From NCBI RefSeq assembly GCF_000003195.3, contig NC_012878.2, positions 44,460,116 through 44,524,115 of the forward strand: a DNA stretch of 64,000 bases, read 5' to 3'. The position numbers and the translations under genes were made by a program. Shown one piece after another: positions 35,937 to 45,715 of this stretch (position 1 is its first letter; the number at the start of each line of letters is the position of its first letter). The DNA comes from Sorghum bicolor. Taxonomy: Eukaryota; Streptophyta; Magnoliopsida; Poales; Poaceae. The notes below the pieces were generated by a model that had not been told where the DNA came from, did not search any database, and saw nothing but the letters and a program-made list of their open reading frames with translations.

Positions 35937-36270
35937 TTATTTTTTCCTCATCCCTCTAAGGGGAGGAGATCGAGGGGCGACGGCCGACCGGCGGGTGGCC
36001 TGTGGGCCGGCGCCGCGCGGTCCGCACGACCGCTCACCACCACCGACGAGCCAGGCCGGAGGCGCGCGGCGGACAAACGACGGGGCTGGGGTGGCAGCGG
36101 CGCGGATAGACGCGACGTACATGCTCAGCGGCGCGAATCAGGTGGCGGGTGGACGACGATCGGCGGCGGTGCGGGGAGGGCACGACGGCGGTTTTCTCTC
36201 AGGCGCGCGGCAGATCGAAATAGGGTTTGGGAGGGAAGGAAGAAGAAGGGGCTGCCAGCTTTATACAGGA
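35937..36270 (-). promoter_or_regulatory. GC-rich promoter/first-exon-like block in CACTA
   Basis: An abrupt GC-rich island in AT-rich DNA. A 61-residue minus-strand frame (MYVASIRAAATPAP.., Ala/Arg/Pro-rich) is open but has no domain. On the minus strand the adjoining TATAAAG (about 36259-36265) lies just upstream, which fits a promoter plus 5' leader for the second CACTA gene. Coding status is doubtful. Confidence 0.45.
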
Positions 36271-36274
36271 GAGG

Positions 36275-36345
36275 ACCTTTAGTCCTGGTCCTAGTTACGC
36301 ACCGGGACTAAAGCCCTTTTAGTCCCGGTCCGTAACTAGGACCGG
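36275..36345. repeat. CACTA-type inverted repeats between the two genes
   Basis: Two inverted repeats in tandem: CCTTTAGTCCTGGTCC..GCACCGGGACTAAAG and CTTTTAGTCCCGGTCC..GGACCGGGACTAAAGG. They have the same core as the terminal repeats at 29060-29251. Normally such repeats mark an element end, so their internal position is unexpected. Confidence 0.7.
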
Positions 36346-36960
36346 GACTAAAGGGTTTTCACCAAATCTCTGGTGCCACTCTAGGCGCCAAAATTTGGTT
36401 TTTCTATTTTTTCACTTATTCTTCTTGTTAAATACATACTAAATTAAATGTTAATGAAAAAATTTTAAAAAAATATGCATTATTTTTCTATGCCTCATAT
36501 GTGCATTAAAAATTATTTATGATGAAATATTTTTCATATGTTTTATAATATTCAACATAGATGTTATTTATATTGAATATTATGTTAATGCAAAAATATA
36601 ACGCCAAATTAAAATATCTAAAATTGTTGGCTTTCGACAGAAACTTTGTTTTTGCATCATCTGGACGTTGGTTCTTCAATAATTATTAACCAAATATGCG
36701 ACATTGATTGTCTAAATTTTAAACTTTAAAAATTTCAGAGCTCCACATCGGTTTTTGAAACCCTAGATTGTCTCAACTGGAAAAGTCATGAATACAATTT
36801 TTGTTACACTCATCACGTTCTACATTTGGTCTAATGGTCAACTTTTCATTTGGAAAAGTTTGAACCACTCAATTTTGAATTTTGAAATAATTCATAGCCA
36901 CACACCAGTTTTCAGAGTTTCAACCACTTAATTTTGAATTTTCAACACATAAAGTTATAA
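36346..36960. other. AT-rich spacer in CACTA
   Basis: AT-rich sequence with several TTTTGAATTTTGAA-like stretches and no open frame of interest. It lies between the subterminal-like tract and the 3' end of the transposase remnant. Nothing further can be supported. Confidence 0.5.
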
Positions 36961-38757
36961 TTATATTACACAAGATGTCAAATACACATTATTATCAGCT
37001 ATATCAAGCAGGCACAGTGGTAAACTTCTTCTTGATGTAATGCCCTTGGTTATGATCATTCCATACCCATAGAGTGTCCTTAGCAGCAAGCATGATGCTT
37101 GGGTCTTTGGCCACACAGAAGGGTGAGATTCATTCATCTTTTTAATAATCCTCTGACATGTCTGACTTGTCTTCAATTCCCACAATGTTTCTTTTCCCTG
37201 TAAGAACTATATGGTGTTTTGGCTCGTTAGTTTTTTTCTCGTCGTGTTTCCCTCTCTTGGGTTTTGTAGACATGTCTTTCACATAGAACACCTGATTCAC
37301 ATCAGCAGCAAGGATAAATGGATCATTTCTATACCCAATATTGTTGAGGTCCACTATTGTCATTTCGTACTCCTTATCGACTGATACCCCTCCTCCGATC
37401 ATCTTCACCCATTAGCATCGGAATAGAGGGACTTTAAAATTATGTACATAGTCTAGTTCTCAAATCTTCTCTGTGCGACCATAATAAGTGTGTATGTCCC
37501 CATTTGGTTCTATGGCATCCACGCGGACACCACTGTTTTGGTTGGTACTCTTTTTATCTTGGGATACGGTGTAAAATATATTTCCATTTATCTTGTACCC
37601 TTTGAATGTGAGGACGTGCCACACTGGTTGCCTAGCCAACAAATATAATTCATCTCCAATATTTTTGTCACCCTGACATTTTTTCGCAACCAATCACCGA
37701 ATATTTCCATGTGATGACGCATAATCCAAGCCTCATTCCTCCCAGGATTCTTGGATCGTACAAAATCCATGTATTCCTCAATATACGGTTCCACCAGAGT
37801 GGAGTTTCGAATAACTGTGTAATGCACTTTATTGAAAGAATCATCACCCTGGCTGATATATGTTTTCTTTCCTAGTGTACCCTTTCCACCAAGTCTCCGC
37901 TCATACCGTGATTCAGGGAGACCAATCGGGTCAAGCTTAGGAATGAAGTCCACACAGAACTCAATGACCTCCTCTGTCTCGTATCCCTTGGCAATGCTTC
38001 CTTCTGGCCGACCCCGCTGGTGAACAAAATTTTCAGTACACCCATAAATCTCTCTAAGGGAAGCATGTTGTGTAGGAACACAGGACCCAAAATATTAATC
38101 TCTTTAACCAGATGAACTAGGAGACGTGTCATGATATTAAAGAAGGATGGAGGGAACACCAACTCAAAGCTGACAAGACATTGAACCACATCATTATGTG
38201 GAGTAGCTAGATCCAAAGGATTGATTGCCTTCTGAGAAATTGCATTGAGAAATGCACACAGCTCCACGGTGGTAAGACATACATATGGAGGTAGAATTCC
38301 TCTTAAGGCAACCGGAAGCAGTTACGTCATAATCACGTGGCAGTCGTGCGATTTTAAGTTTACAAATTTCTTCTCCGACACATTTATTTTACGCTTTATA
38401 TTGGAGGAGAACCCAGATAGGACCTTAATGCTACTTAGGCACTCAAACATGCTTTCTTTTCTCCTCATTGCTAAGAGTGTAGCTAGCAGGTCTTAAGTAA
38501 TGGCGTCCATCATCTATCTTCTCTGGATGCAGGTTGTCTCATTCTTTCATACGCTTCAAGTCCTCTCATGCCTCAAGGGTATCCTTAGGCTTTCCATACA
38601 CACCCATGAACCCTAGGAGATTGACACAAAGATTCTTCGTCAGGTGCATCACGTCGATCGAGTGGCGGACCTCAAGGTCTTTCCAATATGGTAGCTCCTA
38701 AAATATTGACTTCTTTTTCCACATTGGGGCGCGCCCCGAAGCGTTTTTTGGAACAGG
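36961..38757 (-). pseudogene. CACTA TNP2-like transposase (Transposase_21, DUF4218, DUF4216)
   Basis: Minus-strand order: DLEVRHSIDVMHLTKNLCVN and NLHPEKIDDGRHYLRPASYTL (38680-38490), the end of Transposase_21. Next is the DUF4218 block ELCAFLNAISQKAIN, LLVHLVKEINILGPVFLHNM and PLERFMGVLK (38267-38040), then DFIPKLDPIGLPESR and RLGGKGTLGKK (37953-37850). Last comes the DUF4216 block NGDIHTYYGRTEKI, NNIGYRNDPFILAADVNQVFYVKD (37500-37250). Many stops and frame changes interrupt it, so the element cannot make this transposase. The 5' part and its catalytic RNase H-like core are cut off at 38757 by a copia LTR fragment. Confidence 0.85.
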
Positions 38758-39116
38758 TGAAGGGTCGAGATGGCAGACTAGAGGGAGGGTGAATAGTCCT
38801 TTCTTAAAACTTATTGCGCCGGCTAACCGAAACAAATGTGGAATTAAAACTATCGGTCTAGCCAAGACTGCACCCCTCTATCTAAGTTCTCTATCACCTT
38901 GTAAAAGATCCTAAACAAGCAAATAAGGTGCTACCTTAGCAAGAGCTCACCTAACCGATTCTAGGAGTAAGGTCACACAAACCTATGCCACTAGTACTTT
39001 GCAAACCGGGAGAGCTCCTACACAACTAGTAAGCAAAAGCACAAAGCTCCTAAGCTCACTAGAAAAGCTCAATAACAAGGCAACCAATGCCAAATTAGAG
39101 AGCGCAAATTACTTAG
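38758..39116 (-). mobile_element. Ty1/copia LTR fragment
   Basis: Begins TGAAGGGTCGAGATGG followed by CTAGAGGGAGGGTGAATAG. This is the complement of the CTATTCACCCCCCTCTAG end of the solo LTR at 3603, so it is the 3' end of a related LTR in minus orientation. It is interrupted at 39116 by the insertion of element X. Confidence 0.7.
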
Positions 39117-39810
39117 TGTTGACACCGTTTTTGGGCACATGTCTAGGATGGCAGGATAAGGTGGCAGTACGATGTTTACAAAGTGGGTTGCCGATGAGGA
39201 TGGTTGCCGATGAGGGAGAAGTTGAGCGTGACCAAGTCCACAGGCAGTAATATTGTGCCGATGGCTAGATAAGAAAGTCTGCTGATGACTATGGCAAAGG
39301 GTCTGCTGATGATGCAAAGAGGGAGTCCGGAAGCTGCCGGTCGTTATGTGGAGGAGTTTCGGTTTGTCACGAGGGATAGTTTTGTTATTTCCTTAATTAT
39401 TTACATCGTTTTGTATACGGATTCCGTGTAATTTGGAATTCGAATTCTAATCGTGTCTGGTTGTAGCTCTTTGAGCAGGGTATAAATATAGACCCTAGGG
39501 CCTTGTAATGAAAAATCAATCAATCAAACACACGTTTTTACTCATATTCCAGCATCTACTTTTCAACGACTTCGTCATATTTTTTTCCTTTTTGTTACGA
39601 GTTCTTAGGAATTCGTCGACTTAAGCTCGGCGTGTTCTCAAGTTCCGCGTGAGTACCTCTTAGCCGTGACATCCGGGCGCATCGCTGTTGTCAGGACTAA
39701 AGTATTCGAGTTATCACCTTTGCCGATAGCAAGGTCAAATCGGCTGGCACGCCTTAACGTTTGAATCGGGTATTAGCCCTTTGTGTTTGCAGATCAGTTT
39801 TGCATCAACA
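39117..39810 (+). repeat. 5' LTR of element X
   Basis: A 694-bp LTR from TGTTGA to TCAACA, a 6-bp perfect inverted end. It contains GGTATAAATATAG (TATA at 39481-39490) and an A-rich ATGAAAAATCAATCAATC stretch about 30 bp further on. It inserted into a minus-oriented copia LTR. Confidence 0.85.
39481..39490 (+). promoter_or_regulatory. TATA box of element X LTR
   Basis: TATAAATATA in the 5' LTR at the expected position about 330 bp before the LTR end. Confidence 0.7.
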
Positions 39811-39815
39811 CATCT

Positions 39816-39834
39816 TTTGGCACGCCTGGTGGGA
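39816..39834 (+). promoter_or_regulatory. Primer binding site region of element X
   Basis: TTTGGCACGCCTGGTGGGA lies five bases after the LTR end. It has the form common to Tat-lineage primer binding sites (TGGCRCGCC...). The primer tRNA was not assigned. Confidence 0.65.
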
Positions 39835-39857
39835 CAAGATTCAAGATCAAGATCAAC

Positions 39858-42800
39858 ATGTCGATCTCTGACCTCGATCAAGAGAACGTCATCCCCGTGA
39901 CGGAGGCCAACCTCAAGGATGAGCAGAAGCAAGCTATTGCCCAAGCCATGGAAGAGTTCAAGCAGCAATGCCTGAGGTCTTTCAGCATAAACAGGAGCGG
40001 CGAAGTGGTCCAGAAAGATGCACTGCCGGCACCACGGCAGGTTACCTTTGACGCCAATCCTGACAAGCTTCAAGATATGGTTGACAATGCCATCAATCGA
40101 GCGTTGATTAACCAAGCTGGTGTACTGTCTAATACGGTTTTCAATGCCGTGGCAAGAACTTTCAAGGAAGGACAAATCCCACCAGATTATGTGGGCCCCT
40201 CCCATCATCAGCCAACGGCACCAGAGGTCACGGCTCCATCGGCTGCTTTGACGACTGCAAGTGCACAATCTGTCGTCCCTCCAAGTACATCGGGGACTAC
40301 TGGTGCACTATCTATGCCGATGACAACCAACCCACAAATTTCAGTTGGGCAGCATAAACTGACAACAGATATGTTGGCATCGGCAATGTCAGGGTTGACT
40401 CTTCCTCCCAACTGGTGGGGTTACGGTATGCCTCCAGAGTTGACACCGGGAACATCACAAATAACTGACATGAGGGGCAAAACTCCTATGACATCGGCAC
40501 CTCCCAATGCGCTGGTGAACCAGAGTCCTCGGTATACCACAACTACTACTGCAAGGCCTCACACTGGAAATCCTCAAGATTCAATGTTCCAGATGCCCAA
40601 CGCATCGGCAGAGTCAATCCTGATGCAACAGAGGTCTATGGCCCAGTCGGGGTATGTCAATTCAACGACGGTACCCAATTGCCAATCATCGGCAGCACCT
40701 ATGCCGATGAACGCTAATAATGGATGGCTTGGACAGCAAGCCTTTCCACAATCGCCCCAGCAGAGTTACCAGACTACAGGGTTCCAGCAAGGGCAAGTCT
40801 ATCCCGGGTTCCAAGGTCAGGGGATTCCCAACCAGCCAATGAATTTTGGACAGCAACCCGGGGGACAGCAACTCGGAGGACAGCCAATCGGTGGACAGCA
40901 GTTTGGTGGTCCGCAGATTGGAGGACAGGTGATCAATCCAATGTTCCGTGCAGATCACGTCCCGAACAGACACGTGGAGGTTCGCCACCAAGTGCCAGAT
41001 CCGCAGCCGCCTCATCGGCAAGATGCCGATGCATATTGGGCCGATAAGATTGCTGAAGTAATGAGGGAACAATTTGGGATAAAACCCAAAGTCAACACTT
41101 ACTCTTATCGAACACCGTATCCTCCCGCGTATGATTTGATCCCGCTTCCACATCGGTACAAGGTACCGGATTTTACAAAGTTTTCCGGGCAGGACGACAC
41201 GTCAACCATGGAGCATGTCAACAGGTTCATCATTCAATGTGGAGAGGCTGGTAACAGGGACGAATTGAGGGTTCGTCTATTTTCATCATCATTGTCTGGA
41301 TCGGCCTTTACTTGGTTCATATCATCACCTCCCAACTCAGTAATCACTTGGGCCGATCTAGAGAAACAATTCCACAAATACTTCTTCTCGGGGGTTCATG
41401 AGAAGAAGATCACCGACTTGGTCAAGTTGAGGCAACGTAATGATGAGTCGGTTGAGGGTTTTGTGCAGAGGATACGAGAGGTCAAGAATAAATGCTATAG
41501 CTTGGTTCTGGATGATCGGCAGCTAGCCGATTTGGCTTTCCAGGGTTTGTTGCCACATATGAGGGATAAGTATGCCTCTCAGGAGTTCGAAAGTTTAAGT
41601 CATTTGGTGCAGAGGATTTCTGATCAAGACATCAAGCCTTTCGAGCCTAAAAGAGCATGGAATAAGAAAGTGTCATTTGTCGATGAAGCAACAAGCTCAG
41701 ATTCTGATGAAGAACCAGTAATCGGCTTGGCAGAGTGGGTAAAAAACAAGAAGCCGATGTCTTGTCCTTTTGGGCAGAAGGAACCAGAGAAGTTTGCTTT
41801 TGACACCGCTAAGGCTGATAGGATATTTGACTTTCTACTTCAGGAAGGTCAGATCAAACTGTCACCTAACCATGTGATCCCATTGGCAGAAGAGTTGAAG
41901 AGGATGAGATATTGCAAGTGGCATAATGCAACTTCCCATGACACCAACGAGTGCAAAGTATTCAGACAGCAGCTGCAATCGGCTATAGAGTCAGGGAGAA
42001 TCAAGTTTGACAGTTCCAAAGCCCAGAAGCCGATGAAGATAGACCAACATCCTTTCCCGACAAACATGTTGGATGCTAAGGGGAAGGCTAAGGTCTTAAC
42101 ATCGGAGACAGCTGAGAAGAGTGCATCGGTAGATCCTCAGCATCAAGTTACTACTGCCGATGCAAGAAGTAATGGCTTGGTCCAGGAAGGAACTAGCTCA
42201 GGAAGGCCTCCTCGATCTGGTATCGTCATAACTCATAGAAGGCCTCGAGAAAATTGGCAACAACGGGAAGATCGGTATCGGCGCCAGCAGGAAGATTATC
42301 GACGGGAAGAAGAAAGACGCCGACAGGAGTGGAATCGGCACAGGGATCATTGGAATTGTCCATTCTTCATCCATTGTTGGGAGGAAAATATCAAGCTTCC
42401 TACTGTCAGAGACTGCCCTGAGTGCAACGGTTATGATCGGTACGATAGGACCGATCGGCATTATCATGAACGGCGATCTAATGGGCCAATCAGAGGAAGG
42501 GTGTCAGTTCATGACCGGCTGGGGGGCAGATTTAGTGGGCACGACAGACTTAGTGACCGTGTCCAGTATTTTCCCAGGAACCAAGAAGAGCTCGAGGAAA
42601 TGGCTGATGCGTGGGTTCCCGATGAATTCATATTTTGCAGGGATGCTAACACGCATCGTATGGAGTCAAGGGAGAACCGACGCCCGACGGCAAGGCAAAG
42701 GCCACTTCCTCCATGGTGCCCTGGAGGATTAACCAAGACACAGAAAAGGAGATTGCAACGTGAAAGGCAAGAGGAGCTAAACAAGGGAGAGAACTCTGGA

Positions 42801-43514
42801 AGTTGGCAGCCGTCAGACACTAAGAGGGAAGGTCCATCGGCAGGCGTCAACATGGTCTTCATGTTGCCGATGGAGTTTCTTGCACCAGCCAGTGATGATG
42901 AGTTGGAATTTTCTGATCAGATAGCTCAGTTGGCTCTGGATCCGATGACGGCTATCTTCGAGAAACCTGCCGATGACGAGAGGCAGCATCTTAAAGCTCT
43001 GTTCCTCAAAGGAAGGGTTGATGGGCAGCCAATGACCAAGATCCTAGTTGATGGTGGAGCTGCTATTAATATTATGCCGTATGCAGTATATCGGAAGCTT
43101 GGGAAAGGGGATCAAGATTTGACCAAGACCGATATGATGCTCAAAGACTTTGAAGGAAACGTGTCTCCAGTCAAGGGGGCGATATGTGTAGAGTTGACCA
43201 TCGGCAGCAAAACCTTGCCGACAACTTTTTTCGTGATCAGCGGAAAAGGTGCTTACAACTTATTATTGGGAAGAGATTGGATTCATGCCAATTGTTGTAT
43301 CCCATCTACAATGCATCAATGCTTGGTTCAGTGGGTAGGTGACAAGATTGAGATTGTCCCAGGAGATTCTTCTTATGTTATCGCATCGGCAGAAGCGGAT
43401 ACTTACGAAAGGACCAGGTGCATTTCAGGAGAAGTTTGGGACAAAGATTTTCTCAAAGTTGCCGATTATGAGATTCCGCCGATCCAAGCAGTCGGTTCTG
43501 ACGACGGTTTTTAA
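39858..43514 (+). CDS. gag: Element X gag-protease
   Basis: Translation from MSISDLDQENVIPV at 39858 gives about 1218 residues with no stop, the longest intact ORF in the window. The first third is low-complexity, rich in Gln, Gly, Pro and Met, with GGQQ(L/F)GG repeats at 40850-40935. The Gag domain follows (KVPDFTKFSGQDDTSTMEHVNRF, FTWFISSPPNSVITWADLEKQF, 41160-41640). A CHHC knuckle CKWHNATSHDTNEC sits near 41914, then an Arg/Glu-rich stretch and a second Cys/His cluster (CPFFIHC..CPEC, 42358-42425). The protease has LVDGGAAINIMPYAVYRKLG (43046). It ends with TAA overlapping the pol ATG (TAATG at 43511-43516), in the -1 frame relative to pol. Confidence 0.88.
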   Translation: MSISDLDQENVIPVTEANLKDEQKQAIAQAMEEFKQQCLRSFSINRSGEVVQKDALPAPRQVTFDANPDKLQDMVDNAINRALINQAGVLSNTVFNAVARTFKEGQIPPDYVGPSHHQPTAPEVTAPSAALTTASAQSVVPPSTSGTTGALSMPMTTNPQISVGQHKLTTDMLASAMSGLTLPPNWWGYGMPPELTPGTSQITDMRGKTPMTSAPPNALVNQSPRYTTTTTARPHTGNPQDSMFQMPNASAESILMQQRSMAQSGYVNSTTVPNCQSSAAPMPMNANNGWLGQQAFPQSPQQSYQTTGFQQGQVYPGFQGQGIPNQPMNFGQQPGGQQLGGQPIGGQQFGGPQIGGQVINPMFRADHVPNRHVEVRHQVPDPQPPHRQDADAYWADKIAEVMREQFGIKPKVNTYSYRTPYPPAYDLIPLPHRYKVPDFTKFSGQDDTSTMEHVNRFIIQCGEAGNRDELRVRLFSSSLSGSAFTWFISSPPNSVITWADLEKQFHKYFFSGVHEKKITDLVKLRQRNDESVEGFVQRIREVKNKCYSLVLDDRQLADLAFQGLLPHMRDKYASQEFESLSHLVQRISDQDIKPFEPKRAWNKKVSFVDEATSSDSDEEPVIGLAEWVKNKKPMSCPFGQKEPEKFAFDTAKADRIFDFLLQEGQIKLSPNHVIPLAEELKRMRYCKWHNATSHDTNECKVFRQQLQSAIESGRIKFDSSKAQKPMKIDQHPFPTNMLDAKGKAKVLTSETAEKSASVDPQHQVTTADARSNGLVQEGTSSGRPPRSGIVITHRRPRENWQQREDRYRRQQEDYRREEERRRQEWNRHRDHWNCPFFIHCWEENIKLPTVRDCPECNGYDRYDRTDRHYHERRSNGPIRGRVSVHDRLGGRFSGHDRLSDRVQYFPRNQEELEEMADAWVPDEFIFCRDANTHRMESRENRRPTARQRPLPPWCPGGLTKTQKRRLQRERQEELNKGENSGSWQPSDTKREGPSAGVNMVFMLPMEFLAPASDDELEFSDQIAQLALDPMTAIFEKPADDERQHLKALFLKGRVDGQPMTKILVDGGAAINIMPYAVYRKLGKGDQDLTKTDMMLKDFEGNVSPVKGAICVELTIGSKTLPTTFFVISGKGAYNLLLGRDWIHANCCIPSTMHQCLVQWVGDKIEIVPGDSSYVIASAEADTYERTRCISGEVWDKDFLKVADYEIPPIQAVGSDDGF

Positions 43515-44668
43515 TGGATAGATTCGCCGATGATGGAAAATTAGGCCAAGGATTCACATCGGCCGATGATTTGGTAGAAGTAGATATAGGTAGTGGTGAT
43601 AAGCCTAGGCCTACTTTTATTAGTGCTAAATTAGATCCTGAGTGTAAGCAACAATTGACTAGTTTGTTAAAGGAATATAAAGATTGCTTTGCTTGGGATT
43701 ATACCGAGATGCCTGGTTTAGACCGATCAATTGTTGAACATCGGTTACCCATCAAGTCTGGATTTCGGCCACATCAGCAACCAGCCCGCCGATGTAATCC
43801 TAACATTCTACCTGATATTAAGGCCGAAATCACCAAACTTATTGAAGCTAAGTTTATTCGGCAGTGTCGGTATGCCGAGTGGATTTCCAATGTTGTTCCG
43901 GTTTACAAGAAGAACGGGAAGCTCCGGGTGTGCATTGATTTCAGGAATCTCAATAAAGCTACGCCGATGGATGGATACCCAATGCCTGTCGCCGATCTAC
44001 TGGTTGATGCTGCGGCTGGTCATCAGGTCATCAGCTTCATGGATGGTAATGCAGGTTACAATCAAATATTCATGGTGGAGGAGGATATTCCAAAAACCGC
44101 ATTCAGGTGTCCTGGTCATGTTGGGCTATTTGAATGGATAGTCATGACTTTTGGGTTGAAGAATGCTGGTGCTACTTATCAAAGGGCTATGAATTTTATA
44201 TTTCATGAGTTCATCGGCAAGCTCGTGGAGATTTATATTGATGATGTGGTGGTTAAGTCTGGAGATTTCTCAAAGCATCTCGCCGATTTACAAAAAGTGT
44301 TAGAGTGCACAAGGAAGCATGGATTGAAGATGAATCCCAACAAGTGTGCATTTGGTGTATCGGCAGGGCAGTTTCTTGGTTTCATGGTACATCAGAGGGG
44401 CATTGAAATTAGTCGAAGATCCATTGATGCCATCAATAAAATAGTGGCCCCTACCAACAAAACCGAGCTCCAATCCTTGATCGGCAAGGTAAATTTTATC
44501 AGGAGATTTATATCGAATTTGTCTGGTAAGATTCGTGCTTTCAGTCCTCTTCTTAAATTGAAAGTCGATCAAGAGTTTATTTGGGGAGAAGAATAGCAGT
44601 TGGCTCTGGATGAAATCAAGAAGTATCTAGTAAATCCTCCAGTTCTAGTTCCACCTCAACAAGGGAAG
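43514..44668 (+). pseudogene. pol: Element X pol, N-terminal part (reverse transcriptase)
   Basis: Starts MDRFADDGKLG at 43514, sharing bases with the gag stop. RT motifs are VCIDFRNLNKATPMDGYPMP, FMDGNAGYNQIFM, FGLKNAGATYQRAM and YIDDVVVKS. A TAG at 44594-44596 interrupts the frame in a context compatible with CAG to TAG. The frame then continues for 24 codons to the insertion point of element Y. The rest of pol is at 58929-61007. Confidence 0.88.
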
Positions 44669-45656
44669 TGTCGAGGGTATCAACAAGGGGTACCCTCACC
44701 AATGCGTATAACGAGACCATCCGTACACACGCGCGGCCATCGACGGTCGCAACCTCGAAGACGGAAATAGCGTCGAGCGAATCGGTCAGGGCTCGAGCGA
44801 CAACTGCCGTCGAATACGGAAGCGGGCTCGAGCGAACCGAGAGGCGTCGAGCGCAAGGACACTGTCCGCCGCCTGACGCGCGCACGAGAGCCAGGGCATT
44901 TAATGCACCTGACGCTTCCCCACCTAACACACGGGTCACGGGAGGCTTCTGTCCCATCGTTCTTTTTGCAGCCTTCCCACCGAACGACCCAGGGCGTGTC
45001 AGGACGCGGGAAACAAGGATGGAACGTCTAATCGGGACCCCCTCGAGACACCCAGGGTCAGCGCTCCAGACATCGACACCTCGTACGGCGTCCGACCCTC
45101 GACTTCACCAGGCTCCTTCCTGGAGACGAGTCGGGCGTCGACTGACCACGCCGTAACCGCTCCGCCGGATTTGCCGCCGAGCCATATAAGCGTGCATCCG
45201 CCGAACCAATCCAAGACGGCGCGCAGAGCAGAATGCGGGGGCACGCGTGATCATCACCAGGCTATTAAGACGGGACGGCTCGAGGTCATGCCGGTACGGA
45301 AACCTCGAGTAGGTCAGCGCTCCATGCTGCTATCGACTCCAATTCCTACACCTATACATGTACCCTAGGACCTTCCTTGGAACTATAAAAGGAGGGACTC
45401 AGGAATAGAACAGGATCACGACACAAGACCACGCTCATACGTAGTAGAGCTCCACACTTCATACCACGCTTGTATTCGCCCCTGTACAAGCACTTGGGTG
45501 CAAGATAATACAAACTCTCTCCCCCCGCTGGACGTAGGGCCTTCTCTTGCCCGAACTAGGATAAATCTCTGTGTCTTCTTGCATCACGATCTGGGAAAGG
45601 GAGCACGCATACAAATTTACTCGTTGGTGTGACCCCCCCGGGGGAAAACACCGACA
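44669..45656 (+). repeat. 5' LTR of element Y
   Basis: TGTCGAGGG to ACCGACA. TATA box TATAAAA at 45384-45390. A C7G5 tract lies near the end. Confidence 0.95.
45384..45390 (+). promoter_or_regulatory. TATA box of element Y 5' LTR
   Basis: TATAAAA in GGAACTATAAAAGGAGG. The 3' LTR has the same box at 58648-58654. Confidence 0.75.
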
Positions 45657-45657
45657 G

Positions 45658-45676
45658 TTGGCGCGCCAGGTAGGGG
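45658..45676 (+). promoter_or_regulatory. Primer binding site of element Y
   Basis: TTGGCGCGCCAGGTAGGGG starts one base after the LTR. It is the Tat-type primer binding site; the tRNA was not assigned. Confidence 0.75.
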
Positions 45677-45715
45677 TCCTGCGTGTTTTTTCATCGATTT
45701 CCCACTCCTTTCCGG

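Larger units (their letters stand above)
29048..38757 (-). mobile_element. CACTA (En/Spm) transposon, larger copy
   Basis: Minus-orientation element whose 3' terminus is CACTGTTACAAGG at 29048 with subterminal repeats at 29060-29251. The TNPA/Ulp1-like gene spans about 29790-34200, the spacer follows, and the TNP2-like transposase gene is at 36961-38757. The 5' terminus is not found: a copia LTR fragment begins at 38758. Another subterminal-repeat-like tract lies between the two genes (36275-36345), so two adjacent or nested elements are a possible alternative. Confidence 0.75.

Noticed and set aside
45640..45650. C7G5 tract near the LTR ends of Y as a regulatory site
   Set aside because: Length differs between the two LTRs (7 against 10 C), as expected for simple slippage.
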